64,000 bases of DNA, from positions 1-64,000 of the forward strand of contig VIIQ02000761.1 of NCBI GenBank assembly GCA_007449985.2, given 5' to 3'. This document shows, piece by piece, positions 23,101-33,750 of the stretch. Below the pieces are notes generated by a model. That model saw only the letters and a list, made by a program, of their open reading frames with translations. It was not told where the DNA came from and did no database searches. Within the stretch, counting starts at the first letter, position 1, and the number at the start of each line of letters is the position of its first letter. The position numbers and the translations under genes are program-made. The stretch is from Desmodesmus armatus (lineage: Eukaryota; Chlorophyta; Chlorophyceae; Sphaeropleales; Scenedesmaceae).

Positions 23101-25105
23101 GCGCCAGGTGTGTGCGTGTGCATCCAGCAGCCCAAGGGTGTGCGAGCCTGCAAGCCAGCATGCTCCAAACGTGCTGTAGACCACTTTGATCTGACTGATT
23201 CTGAGTACTAGCAGCACCATAATTGATCAGAGCGCCCAGAAAACAAAAGTGCTGCATGCCGCTTGCGCATTCACGTGTGATCTCTTTGCGCCCAGCCTTT
23301 GGCTGCCTTGGCCTAAGAAACGCTGCTGAGCCGCATCATGCACTTGCACGTGTGTCAGTCCTCAATGCAGCTTTGTGTACCGCACTGCATTTTACTGCAC
23401 CATTCTGCACTTTGTGACTATGTGTGTTGTACCCCGTTATACCATCTGCCTGCTCAGGTGCAGCACGGGCTTCAGGTGAAGCTGGAGGTGTTCAGGTGTC
23501 CTGCTGACAAGGGCTGGGGGGTGCGGCCACAGAGGGACATCCCCAGCACAGGCGCCCTGGTGGCTGTCATGTACGGCCGCATCATGAGGTGGGTGCGGTG
23601 GGCTGATTACAGTACAGTACAGTATTTTGGGGACAGGGTCCCAACCTCAGCACCAGCCAGCGAGCCAAGGGCTGTTCGGGTTGATTGAGGGCTGTTCGGA
23701 GCGCCCCAACACACATCGTAGTGGATCCAACTGAGTGTGTGCTTGCTTGCGCAAGCATGTGGTCACTGCCTGCCGGGCTTTAGCGCTGTGGTGGTAGTTG
23801 GGGTAGCTTGCTGGAGAGTTTTCAAGAGCAAGTCAAAGCATGAGTGGATACAAATTGAGTGGCATGGTAATTCATTGGCACAAGGGTTGACTGGATGTCC
23901 AGGCAAAGGCCCCACAGGGCTTGTATGCGCTGGGCTTGTCAGCCCGTGCACTCATTCATCAACTGCATGCATCTTGCTGTTTGGCATTGCCGCCATGTGT
24001 TGACACAACCTGTGCAGGCAGCGGGATGAGGCGTGCTGTTGTGTGCTTGTGCAGTCTTCCACCATCTGTAATGCACCTCGCTATTTTCACTACCACCACC
24101 CACATCACCAATGCAATCTTTGCAGAGAGCGGAATGAAAGCCTGGGATGAAGTGCACTTTGCCGCTACAACTCAAGTCCATGGTGTCGTCATTGTTACAT
24201 GCCGAATGTATCTTGTGCAGGGAGCGGGACGAGGGACCTTACGAGAGGCAGACGGGCAAGAGCTCGTATTTCTTCTCGATGACGCCCCGTGATGACATGC
24301 GGGATGACGGCACACAAGTGCCAGAGGGGGAGAAGGTCCGCCGCCACCTCAAGTGAGTCCCTCAGATTGGATCGGACAGCAAGGCTAGCAAGGCACAACC
24401 TGACTGTGCCTGTGGCCAGCTGGTCCCCTTGAATTGAGGGCTGCCTGGCTGCCTCTGGCTGCTGGTGCTGCTGCTGCCCAGTTGTGCACTTTGACATTGG
24501 TGTCACGGCCTGTGCAATGTTGGACGTCAGCTTAGCATGTGCGGTGTGAATTCACACCAGTGGGCCATCGGCTGCAGAGAGCACTCACTGTACGATGTCG
24601 CTGTTGCCCTGTGCAGGTTTGTGCTGTGTGCACGTGACAAGGGGAACGTAGCGAGGTTCATCAACCACAGCTGCGACCCCAACTTATACGTGCAGCCCAT
24701 CTGCAGTGGGCACACGGACACGGACATGGTGGCGATCGGCCTGTTCTCCATGCGACCCATCGCTGCAGGGGAGGAGCTCACGTGAGTACCCTGAGCGTCC
24801 CGTGTGCCACAAAGTAGTATGCATATGCCTGCCAAACTGATTGCGCATGACCCCGCTCATGTGCCAGCAACGCGATCATCATGATTGCCAACCTGTGGCA
24901 ACACACTGAGTGAGAGTGGGGTGTATGTGGCAGGTTATGTTGTCAGCCGAAAATGTAGTAGTCTGTACCTTGTAGCCTGATGATGTTCACTGCGTGTGTT
25001 GTTTGCCGCTGCAGGTATGACTACGGGAGCTCCTACTTTGGGAACCACAAGCTGACGTGCTGCTGCAAAGCGGGCAACTGCATGCACCGCAACGGCCAGC
25101 AGTAG
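14181..25105 (+). CDS. SUVH-type histone-lysine N-methyltransferase (SRA + SET)
   Basis: Probably methylates histone H3 (K9 in the family) in the nucleus, with SRA reading methylated DNA. Exons inferred: 14181-14225, one from 14318 (donor unclear), 14692-15978, 16446-16498, 17331-17601, 17844-17927, 18293-18822, 19113-19201, 19794-19904, 20363-20544, 20811-20906, 21235-21351, 21589-21662, 22181-22313, 22574-22807, 23027-23107, 23458-23588, 24221-24352, 24617-24781, 25015-25105. From 14692 on these sum to 1287 codons in phase. Exon 3 is Ala/Gln/Lys-rich, with three SSSGPAAA…PK(R/H)K units, a poly-Ala run and KKRK-type NLS. SRA: GLVLGIHRSPMAGI … DDIIVYTG … YDGLYFV. Pre-SET is degenerate (few Cys; FECADWMGC). 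SET: KGWGVR, ARFINHSCDPNL, ELTYDYGSSYF; post-SET CCCKAGNC; TAG 25105. The N-terminal start is tentative. SET catalytic signatures are intact. Confidence 0.85.
16020..16138 (+). repeat. Copy of the 3' edge of SUVH exon 14692-15978 plus intron start
   Basis: Repeats 15869-15986 (…GCAAAGGGCGGGAAGGT… to AAG|GTAGGTG) at a period of ~151 bases. A G run replaces part of the coding stretch, so the copy is out of frame, but its donor is intact. Confidence 0.85.
17150..17252 (+). repeat. Copy of the 5' edge of SUVH exon 17331-17601 (possible decoy exon)
   Basis: Behind a CTAG acceptor it encodes Y-I-L-P-E-P-L-M-E-A-A-I-A-V-A then K-K-N-S-R-A-Y-N and a stop, matching Y-V-L-P-E-P-L-M-N-A-A-I-A-V-A…K-K-N-S-R-A-H-K of the real exon ~175 bases on. 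Use of this acceptor would truncate the protein. Confidence 0.8.
23607..23685 (+). repeat. Dispersed GTACA-tailed element, copy 2 (SUVH intron)
   Basis: ACAGTACAGTACAGTA then GGGGACAGGGTCCCAACCTC and AGCCAGCGAGCC, matching copy 1. It starts ~18 bases after the donor of exon 23458-23588. Truncated before the TCATGAGGGTGCCC block. Confidence 0.8.
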
Positions 25106-26538
25106 GGGCAAATATCCAATCAGTTATTGCGGTGGCTTGAGCCGCCGTAAAGCACGTTGCGCGCATGTGCATGCGTGTCGTCCCAGCCCTGATGTTATCT
25201 GCAATAGTTTGCAACCCGGGCTGCTGTGTTGACTCATCTTTGCGCTGCAAGAATTAGTCAGGCTGGTGGTTGGCATGTCATTTGATCCATGTCTGGATGT
25301 GGTGCATTCAGCACTTGTACATAGCTTGTGAAGCATCTTTTGCAGCAGCAGTATGAGGCGCATGCTCAATCATGCCGCGGCTTGCTGGGCGGTTGTGCGT
25401 CTCCTTGCAGCTATGCATGGGCTGTCTGTTTGCTACGGGCAATGTCCTGGACAGGTCACACTTTTGGGGATTGTCACACTGTGCAGCAAACCCCTTGTGT
25501 GTGTTAGCCAGCCGGTGCGCGGTGCGCCCCCCCCCCCCCCCCCTGGGAAACTGCAACAGAAACCCGTCTTTCTTACAGGAGAGTGAGTGGCTCATGCTTG
25601 TAGTGTGTGCACAGTTGACGTCTTGGCTTGTTGGCAAAGGCATGCTTTCTGAGGTACCGCTGTCCTACAAACAGTTCTGCCAACAACGGATCTCAAGCTT
25701 TGCTCACGCCATCTGCACATGCAGCCAGCAACAACAGCTGGCAGCGGCACTACCACTGGCATTAGGGTCGCTACTGTACAGTATGCAAGTGCCGGTGCCA
25801 GCCCAGCAATGCTGGCGCAAGAGCGAGACTCACACCACAAGGGCAACAACAACTGACATGGCTGGGGCCCAGCTGGAGAGTGCAAAGCAGCATGGTGCAC
25901 CAGGTGTGTTGTCATCCCTCGTCAGGCACCAGCCTCACACAACATACTGTATGTAACTGGGCCAGTTCCACACAAAAAGTGCCTGCGCTGCTCGCGCATG
26001 ATGTACCACAGCGGATTCTGCTCAGTGGCATACAAATGCACCGATGGAGTGTTCCCACTGCCTAGCACTGCCCGCAGCGGCACCACCAGCACCAGCTGAG
26101 CCTCAACAGCCCATGAATCACTCAGTCCGCTGGGCCAGGAGCAAAACGCAAGGCTTGTGAGAAGCGCCCACCCCTCCCAAGCCCAGTAAAAGAGCCAGCA
26201 CAAGCGTCGCTGACTCAGCAGAAGCATACATTAAAGCTGCTACAAGGCAGTGGCAACAGCCTGCACAGCAAAATTTGCAGAGAGCTTTTCTGACAAACAC
26301 ACAACTGCAACAAGCATACAACTATAAACGCCAGCGGCACTCCCACATTCAACGCTGATGCCATCAAGTTGCCCTGTGCATGCCAGCACACAGCGGCATC
26401 CGTGTCACGCGACATCAGCTCCACATAGTACTAGCCCAACACGTGTGACATCTGATGCACCAAGCAACATGCCCCATCTGAGGATGACAGTCATCCAGCT
26501 TTGGCACCTCAGCCCACCCTGGATCAAAACTTGACCCA
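25106..26538. other. Intergenic region with inverted repeat copy
   Basis: Lies between the convergent SUVH (+) and secreted-protein (−) genes. No gene recognised. It holds a poly-C run at ~25526-25542 and the repeat at 25855-26150. Confidence 0.5.
25855..26150 (-). repeat. Dispersed repeat, copy 2 (compact; inverted relative to 9760-10290)
   Basis: The reverse complement matches three blocks of the other copy but as one ~300 base continuous unit, without the two insertions. On the minus strand a frame reads L-V-L-V-V-P-L-R-A-V-L-G-S-G-N-T-P-S through it, but I recognise no family. Confidence 0.8.
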
Positions 26539-27898
26539 TCAGGCGCACTTGCCCTTGACACAGGCCTTGGCAGCCTGCTGCTTGGCCCTCTCATAAGCAG
26601 CATCATAGCAACCGGGGCTGTTGCACACCTCAAACTTTGCCAACAGAATCCTGGTCCTTGGGTTGATGTTGATGCCCGCCCTGTGATAGACATAGCCCTT
26701 CTGGGGGTCGATATCACACCCGGTCGCCTTGGTCGTGTAGCTATCGCTGTACCACTTTCCAACGCCGCTGGGGCAGCCCTGGCCATCGCTGCACATGCCG
26801 CAAACCCAGCACTTCCCCTCCTTAGCCTTCACTGCCCTCTCTGCCTCACTGCCTCCCGTGCTGGGCAACTCCAGCTCACAGCGGATTATGGGACTGGCAT
26901 CCCCTCCCTTCGAAGAAGGCTCGTCGTCGATTAGGACCATCTTAGAGTAGGTGCAGTTGGTGCCGTCCCAGCCGCTGCTGCGTGCTTGCTCTGGGGTAAC
27001 CCCAGGCTCCTGCAGGATCTTGAAGACACTGCGAACCACCACAGGACCCTGGCAGGCAAGTGAAAACAACTCTGTACCCCACTGGTTGTAGCGGTCGACT
27101 CCTTCAACTTCCGCAGGTAGCTCCTCCTTACTGGGCAGGCCGCGGTACACAGTGCCACACAGCGGGCATTGCTTCTTGATGGTTGCTTTGATCTCCGACG
27201 AAGTTGCAAAACCACACTTTAGGTCTTTGAAGCTTGGGGATACACAGAAGGCATTTGCTGCACGCCCATCCTCGCGCTTATCTTCAGCCCACTGCTTTTG
27301 CAGCTCGTCGAGGAAGGTTTGGTTCTGTGTCAGTGCCCTGTGCTGCAGGAGACTGCGGCCCGTTGCACTGACGAGACCTGCAGCAGCGGAAGCACACAGT
27401 ACCGGGTACTCATGTCAGCACAACACACTCAAGCTGACGCGCACTGCTGCACGGCCAATACCGTCTCTAGCGATCTGTTCTTCAGGAGAAGGCGAGAGGG
27501 TGTGCAACGTTTTTGGCGTCCGGCGGGGACAGGGATCAGTTCCACCAGACGGGCAAGCTGTTGACACAAAGTTGACATGCAGTTGTGACTGGCCCAGACG
27601 CAGCAATTCCAGTCTTGCCGTCTTTTGCATGGGTGGTAAGCATGGCATAAAGCAGTTTGCATGCACTCTTATAGCTCCCAGCTTGGACAGATACATGTGC
27701 AGGACATGTTGCATCGCGTAGAAGACAGTAGCAGGCAGCAGGAGCAGGTAGCAGTAGCCGCTGCTGCTGCCTGAAGGTGCCAGGCATGCAGGAACGCCTG
27801 CATGGCTTATGGAGGGGCTACATGCCCTCTCCATCAAACCCCTTACCTAACTGTAAAAGCAGTAGCATCCCAAACATCTTCATGGCCAGTGATGTCAT
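26539..27898 (-). CDS. Secreted cysteine-rich protein, paralogue A (family not recognised)
   Basis: Two exons: 27847-27898 (ATG to TTAG|GTAAGG) and 26539-27377 (CTGCAG|G to TGA), phase 1, 296 residues. Exon 1 plus the start of exon 2 makes a clear secretory leader: hydrophobic MLLLLQLGLVSATG followed by R-S-L-L-Q. The mature part has many Cys in motifs shared with paralogue B: F-C-V-S-P-S-F-K-D-L-K-C-G-F, Q-C-P-L-C-G-T, SLACQGPVVVRSVFK, RCELELPSTGGSEAERAVKA, C-W-V-C-G-M-C-S-D-G-Q-G-C-P-S, HRAGININPRTRILLAKFEV, C-N-S-P-G-C and C-V-K-G-K-C-A at the end. I do not recognise the fold; it is not an obvious pherophorin. It is likely extracellular or in the endomembrane system, and disulfide-bonded. 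A TATA-like GATATATC lies ~80 bases upstream (27975-27982). Function unknown. Confidence 0.85.
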
Positions 27899-27974
27899 GC
27901 TGCAGCTGCTGCAGAAGCTGTCGTGCTTTCCCTGGGAGTGTCAACGGATGCTACCGTTCGTGACGTGCTGCGGG

Positions 27975-27982
27975 GATATATC
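27975..27982 (-). promoter_or_regulatory. TATA-like element upstream of paralogue A
   Basis: GATATATC about 77 bases before the ATG at 27898. A plausible core promoter by position only. Confidence 0.3.
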
Positions 27983-28860
27983 AGGGTGTCGGTATGTCGA
28001 TATGATAAAAATTGGTTTCATTTCGGCATATATGTTACGGCACATGTTGTCATAATGCGTCGAAGACGGTGGGTCGCAGGTCACACTGACGGTCGGTGGA
28101 CGGTCGGGTGGCTTGCTCATTTTGGACACGGAAAAAACAGACACGTGATCCCCCAGCTTCCTCCCTCGACATTACCCAACGCTGTCTTTCAGCGTACAAA
28201 ACGAGGTGCAGTTACGTAACCTACCTGGGGTACCTGGGGAAGGTATACCTGCCAGGCCTGCAGGCTGGTACTGGTTCCGCCTTCACGTCAATGCACTGAC
28301 AGCTCCAGTTTCTCGTTTTCATTAGGGAATCACTGGGTCATAGTGACAATCAGCCAACGCATACACACATTGTAAGCCACGCATGCATGTATCCGCCTGT
28401 GCATGCACGCATGCATGCATGGATACCGGTCAAGAAGTTCCCGCCAGTATGCCGCCGCTTCGCACACAGCTTGCATTACATCTGATGCATGAGTCAGCAG
28501 ACAGGATCAACATCAGCCCTAACATTGGCCCACACAAGCCACACAGAAGCTCATGGGATGTTGACGCTCAAGCTGTGTACGGGAAACATTGCATAGCGAG
28601 CAGCATCATGATGACGTCAGGATGACGTATGCTTGCACATGCGTACATGCAGAGCGCAGGCTCTTGCATGCAATGCCACCACATGGGGGGGGGTGTACAC
28701 AAGCTGACAACATGTGGCCTTCTGCCACCACCCTGCACCATCGCTGCTGCGCAAGGTGCCATGTCCAGGCTTATGTAGGCGCCATAAACAACACTGTATT
28801 CCAGCAGTCAGCCAAAAGCTCAGCTTGGGCGCATGGATAGACTAGAACCAAAAAAAATCA

Positions 28861-28889
28861 GTGTCATTGGTTGCCACAACCAATGACAC
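28861..28889. repeat. Perfect 13-bp stem, 3-base loop hairpin
   Basis: GTGTCATTGGTTG and its exact complement flank CCA, about 290 bases past the stop of paralogue B. Could be a 3'UTR stem-loop; transcript extent unknown. Confidence 0.8.
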
Positions 28890-29174
28890 CTGCCACATGT
28901 GGGCTGCGCAGTACATGCATGCATGCACCACAACGTAACTGTCTCAGACGGAGGCACTGCACATAGACAGTGCAACGGCAACGACGTCTGTTGCAACACA
29001 CAAGTGTATGGACTAAGCAGCTACAAGCGTTGGCAGCTACTCTACTTTTGCTAGGGCCTGAACAAGTCACGCTGCACTGCACAGCACCAAGCACACATGT
29101 GTTCCTATCACAACAACCTGGTACTCCCATGTTGACCCCAACTCCATTGCTAAGGTTGCTTCCAAAAACCGAGT

Positions 29175-30158
29175 TCACGCTGCACACTTGCCCTTGATGC
29201 ACTGCTTGGCAGCCTGCTGCTTGGACTTCTCAACAGCAGCATCAAAGCAACCCGGGCTGTTGCACACCTCAAACTTCGCCAACAGAATTTTAGCACCAGG
29301 GTTTATGTTGATGCCCGCCCTGTGCATGGTGGGCCCTTTCTGTGAGTCAAATCCACACCCCTGCGCAACTGTCGTGTAGCTATCACTGTACCACTTGCCA
29401 ACGCTGCTGGGACAGCCCTGGCCATCAGAGCAAAAGCCGCAGGCCCAGCACATCCCTTCCTTAGCCTTCACTGCCCTCTCTGCCTCGCTTCCTCCTGTGC
29501 TGGGCAACTCAAGCTCACAGCGGATGACAGGACTTGCACCCCGGCCGGCTTCGTCAACATGGGTCAGGGAGGAATATGTGCAGTCGGTGCCAGCCCAACC
29601 TGGCGCTTGCTTGACTGTGGGTTGCTCCACGAGCTTGAAGACGCTGCGCACCACGATGGGGCCTTTGCAGGCCAGGGAGATGGGTTTGGCCCCGATTTGG
29701 TTGTAGTTGCGGTTGCCTGTGACCTCTGCTGGTAGCTTGTCAGGCAAGCTGCGGAATGCCGTGCCACAAAGGACACACTGGTTGCTGAGTGCAGCTGCTT
29801 GCTCTGCTTCGCTGGCAAACCCGCATGTGAGCTTTTTGAAGTCCTGTGATGCGCAGAACTGCGAAGCTGCCGACTGTGCAGTGGCCGTGCCTGCATGCAT
29901 GCAGCCAGAGGGTGGCAGGCCAGCGGTAAGGTTAAGAAGTGGCATTTAGTACTGTAACGCATCAGTTAAAGGCCCATGCTGCTGTATAAAGGCATGAGTG
30001 TTGCTACTGCTGCTGCTTGGCCCCATCACAGCTTCTGCTATGCACAAAGGTATCGTAGCGCGCCACATATGCGCGTCTGATAGCATCACGTGCCAATCTG
30101 AATGAAACACACCTGACAGCGTCAGAAGCACGGCAATGACTGCAGCAACAGTCCGCAT
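29175..30158 (-). CDS. Secreted cysteine-rich protein, paralogue B (family not recognised)
   Basis: Two exons: 30113-30158 (ATG to TCAG|GTGTGT) and 29175-29890 (GCATGCAG|G to TGA), phase 1 exactly as in paralogue A, 253 residues. The leader MRTVAAVIAVLLTLSGTATA is a textbook signal peptide. The body matches paralogue A along its length: F-C-A-S-Q-D-F-K-K-L-T-C-G-F, Q-C-V-L-C-G-T, SLACKGPIVVRSVFK, RCELELPSTGGSEAERAVKA, C-W-A-C-G-F-C-S-D-G-Q-G-C-P-S, HRAGININPGAKILLAKFEV, C-N-S-P-G-C, C-I-K-G-K-C. A is longer in the N-terminal spacer. Same orientation, ~1.3 kb apart: a tandem duplication with diverged leaders and strongly conserved Cys positions. Function unknown. Confidence 0.85.
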
Positions 30159-31945
30159 TCGGAGCAATGGATGACTGGGTGAATCACTCCGCGGCCCGGG
30201 TAGCGATCGACGCTTTCAAGACAGTGAGATTGCACGTTTTGTGAGTCTGAATTTCTTGTGATCGATTGGAGGACCCACAAACACTGTCGGAGTCCTCAGG
30301 TGACACCCGTTGACTAATCTTCATGACACAGTGTGCAAACGGCTCGGGTTGAAAAGGGCAGCATCCACAGTAACATAACACAGCCCAACCACCACATTAC
30401 ATGCCAAAGGAAGCAACACTTCGCATACAGGCATCCCCCCCCCCCCCCCCCCCAACGAGGGACCCCGTTGGGGGGCCCCAACATGCACACACCCAGCTAC
30501 TGCCACACCAAGAGAGGAGCACATTAGGGTCTTTTCCAAGGAGCATGCATCTCTCCTTCACTCAAAACAACTCAATCTCCTTCACTCAAATCACCTTAAT
30601 CAGTCAGTCGATCACCAGAGCGTGCATACATGCAAAATGTGATCACATGTGCATCATGATGCACACAGCCAGTGTGACACATCCAAAATGGAGCAATCAG
30701 AGGGCTCCACGACATGGCCTCTAAGGTGCTGCCATGTGCCATGTGGCAACAACAAAGGAATCCAAACGCCCTGATCCAACCGCCCTGCAGTCTCAGCAAG
30801 GTTGCGCACACTGTCAACAACTGTCAATAACACGGCAGCGCTGCTGATGCTAGCATCATGATGCTGCACTGATCAGTGCAGCGCCTGTCTTCAGAAGACA
30901 GAAGGCCCCGAGGAACGTGCAGTTGTGCTGTATGGCTGATGCCACAGGAACAAATCACGAGTCATAACCACACGAACTCAGTGGCACTCATCCCACTCAA
31001 TGTCATTGAGTTGCAGCTGGCAGTCCTCTCCACTCCCCTCTATGCAGTGGCTGCAGCCAAAGGCAGCTGCCCGTGTGGTTGCTTCTCAAGGAGGACCCAG
31101 GCCTGCACCAGGATAGCAGGACCCAGATATCACACAAGTACTTCATCACCTGAAAAGCCCTGCAATCAGCTCATTGCACACAAAGGTGCTGCAGAAATCA
31201 ACCAGCTTGGCAACACAACTACAGCATTAGGTTTGCCAAAGCACCCACAACGCGATTGGTGCAGCAAAGCCAAAATCACAAGCACCTGTGGTCAAAAGCG
31301 TCCATGGCAGTGCAAGGATCTGGCCTCACACAGGCAGCAGACCAGATTGTTGTGTAGACAAACAGCACTGCATACAGCCTTTGATAATGCAGCAAGCATG
31401 CAGCAACTTGATAATGAGTAGAGGATCAGCTGAGGAAGTCTGCCTACTTGATGCGTCTAGGTTGCTCACAGCGCGCACACCGTGGCGGCAGTAGCGCTAC
31501 TGCTAGCAGAGCAGGCACACAAAAAGGAACTGCCAGCGCACGCGAGCACAATCAAGCACTAAGCGTGATCCACATGGCAAGGAGCACCAGCACGCTTGCA
31601 CAGTGTGCAATAGATACTGCACCGGTGTGGGCGCTGGATACAGGGCACCCTCCCTGCTGCACAGGGATGTGGGCCAAAAAAACCCAAGTGGAAGGCGTCG
31701 ACACCGCAAGCAGTGAAGCACGCCTAGCTTGTGTGAGCCTGGTACTGTGCAAGAATGTGCAGTGTGGCACACTGTACGCAGGGTAGGGGCACAAGTTGTG
31801 CAGCTGAACATGCAGGGAGCCGCACCTTGCAGCGCATCTGTGCCTCAAAACAGTCAAACGGCATGCACAAAACCAAACGCATGGAGCTTCACCCTTGCTA
31901 CGAGACAGAGCATACACAATCAGACTGCCAATCCTCCATCAACCC
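30159..31945. other. Intergenic region
   Basis: No gene recognised. Contains a poly-C run (~30437-30453) flanked by a short complementary CCCCGTTGGGG-like stretch. Small frames only. Confidence 0.5.
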
Positions 31946-33750
31946 TCACTGCCGTGCGGACTTCCCTCCAGGGTCTGACATACTGCTGCTCCACATCAGA
32001 CGACCCTGTCTGGGCGTCTTCGGCGTGTGTGCCGCTGCTTGCCCCTGCCCCGTCTGCGGCTCGCTGCCGTCCGCACCCACACCCGGTGCCAGATGCGAAG
32101 GCGGGCAAAGGTGCGAGCTGTGGTCTCTGAAGGATCCCTGCCAGGAGACATGGCCGGTGGGAGCTGCCGAGGTGCTGGGTAAGCCAGGTTGGCTTGCTGC
32201 CGGGCCCCTTAGCCTCTGTGTGGGCAAGCGGAGGATACACTTGGGTGACTGCAGGGCCCCTGGGGACTGCAGGAGCTGTCCTGCAGGTTCTGCATAGCTG
32301 CTGGCGCTGTCAGCAACCTTGAGGGAGATGGCGCTAGCATCTGTGCTGAGCGCTGGGTCGCAATGGACGTGGAGGTTGATGGAGCGCCTTCTGCTCGATG
32401 TGCTGACATCCAGAGAAGCGCGGCTGTGAGCGCCGATGGAGTGACCCGCATGCGGCCCGCGGGGAGTGCTCCCCGTGCTGTACGTTGCGTTGTAGATGCT
32501 CGCAAAACGCCCGGAGCCAAATGCTGACAGCGTGTTGCGCATGTGGGTGCGAGGGCTCATGGGTCCGTGGTCTGCCTGCTTTTCTCCGGCTGCTTTTTCC
32601 AGCATCTCGTCGTCCTGCTGCTGCTTCTGCTGCCGTTCGGCGCACATCTTGCGTCCGGTGGCTGTGTGTTCAAAGAAGATTTTGAGGAACAACACCAGCA
32701 GCCCCCCCATGAGCTCAAACAAGGATGGGATCCAGGCTGCAGGAGCGTCCTGCAGGCAGTGGCACACCATGCCAGCACAAGTCGTGTGTCAGTTTTTTTT
32801 GGCGGGAACATGCTTGTGGCTTGGCTACCAGCTGGACACCTGCTTACTGAATGTGGGAGTAAAGCACTGACTGACTTCCAGCCTGCAGGCTGGAAGTGCT
32901 GCCAGCTGGTAGTACCTACTATGGCATGCCTAGATAGATGAGCTGCTGACATAGCGTATGCAACTGCGGCAGTTGCACTTGCATCCTTCACAAATAGCCA
33001 TCCCGGTGGGTCACCCTGTCTGTAGAAAAAAGGTCTGTCAACTTGGCTTCTAGGGCTTGGCGTCACTTACCTTGAACATAAGGTAGACTGTTGTCAGTGT
33101 GAGGCCTGAGCTGTACAGGAGGCTCCAGGCTATCGATATGTCCTGCACTGACCGAGTAGCAATCACCTGGTAGATCTGTGGGTGCACAGACAGCAACGGC
33201 AGCAGCAGCCGCATGATTTGATCACGTGATCATTTTGATCACGTGCACGTCAGTCATGGCGGTCATGACTGCTCAGGCCCAACTTGTAGCAGGTCTACAG
33301 CGTGACTCAGTGCTGGGGACAACACTGTGACAGCATCTGCATACAAATGTTGCACTGCTGTAGGATGGAGCACATAGTTCATGCGGCACGACTTGCGCTG
33401 CACTGCGCTGCTCAAAAGCAGTCAGTCTGAATGCAGCGTTGCTGTGGGGTTTCCCTAACATCTCTTCGGTCTTGCTGCAGCACTCAATCACCATGCTTCA
33501 GCTGATAAGTTTTAGAAGCATGTGTGCCCACTGATTCACCTGTGGCAGGAAGCATCCAGCCAGCAATGCACCCCTAATGTACCTGTGGCAAGGAATACAT
33601 CCAGCAAACAACATGTCCCCATTGAGCAGGGTGTGCTCATAGCAAACCTTTTTGCAGGGACTGCTAGGCAGTCCGTGAACTCCTTTTCTTTTGGACGTAC
33701 CCAATCGCATCCACACCCTCCCTGGACACGCCTGCGGATAAGTCCACCAT
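31946..33750 (-). CDS. Single PQ-loop (SemiSWEET-like) membrane protein with long tail
   Basis: Exons 33701-33750, 33540-33582, 33071-33175 and 31946-32749 join in phase to 333 residues. The start ATG (33750) is in a G-C-C-ATG-G context. Residues ~14-95 form one triple-helix PQ-loop unit: DAIGYIRGALLAGCFLPQ, IYQVIATRSVQDISIAW, LLYSSGLTLTTVYLMFK, then AWIPSLFELMGGLLVLFLK. The P-Q pair is created at the exon 2/3 junction. Length and order match bacterial SemiSWEETs or one half of a eukaryotic PQ-loop transporter; most eukaryotic members have two such units. The remaining ~240 residues are Ser/Pro/Ala-rich and look disordered, with a K-Q-Q-Q-D-D charged start. Transport of a small solute, possibly sugar or amino acid, as a homo-oligomer is inference. 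Exons 1 and 2 are short and depend on GTACGT/CCACAG sites. Confidence 0.75.
32825..32912. repeat. Nested palindromes in PQ-loop gene intron 3
   Basis: A 24-bp perfect palindrome (32874-32897, ACTTCCAGCCTG + complement) lies inside 11-bp outer arms CTACCAGCTGG (32825-32835) and its complement (32902-32912). Can fold as a cruciform or RNA hairpin. Confidence 0.8.
33583..33627 (-). repeat. Copy of the 3' edge of PQ-loop exon 2
   Basis: On the minus strand TTTGCTGGATGTATTCCTTGCCACAG precedes exon 2, which itself ends GGCTGGATGCTTCCTGCCACAG. The acceptor CCACAG of exon 2 is thus a duplicate of its own last bases: a ~43-base tandem duplication. Confidence 0.7.

Larger units (their letters stand above)
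27899..29174. other. Region between the two secreted paralogues
   Basis: 5' flank of paralogue A and 3' flank of paralogue B. No coding signal seen. Contains GCATGCATGCAT-like runs near 28381-28420 and a perfect hairpin at 28861-28889. Confidence 0.5.

Noticed and set aside
24016..24150. Two short matches to the start of SUVH exon 24221 (GAGCGGGATGAG-like)
   Set aside because: Only ~12 bases each; too short to call as duplicated exon edges with confidence.
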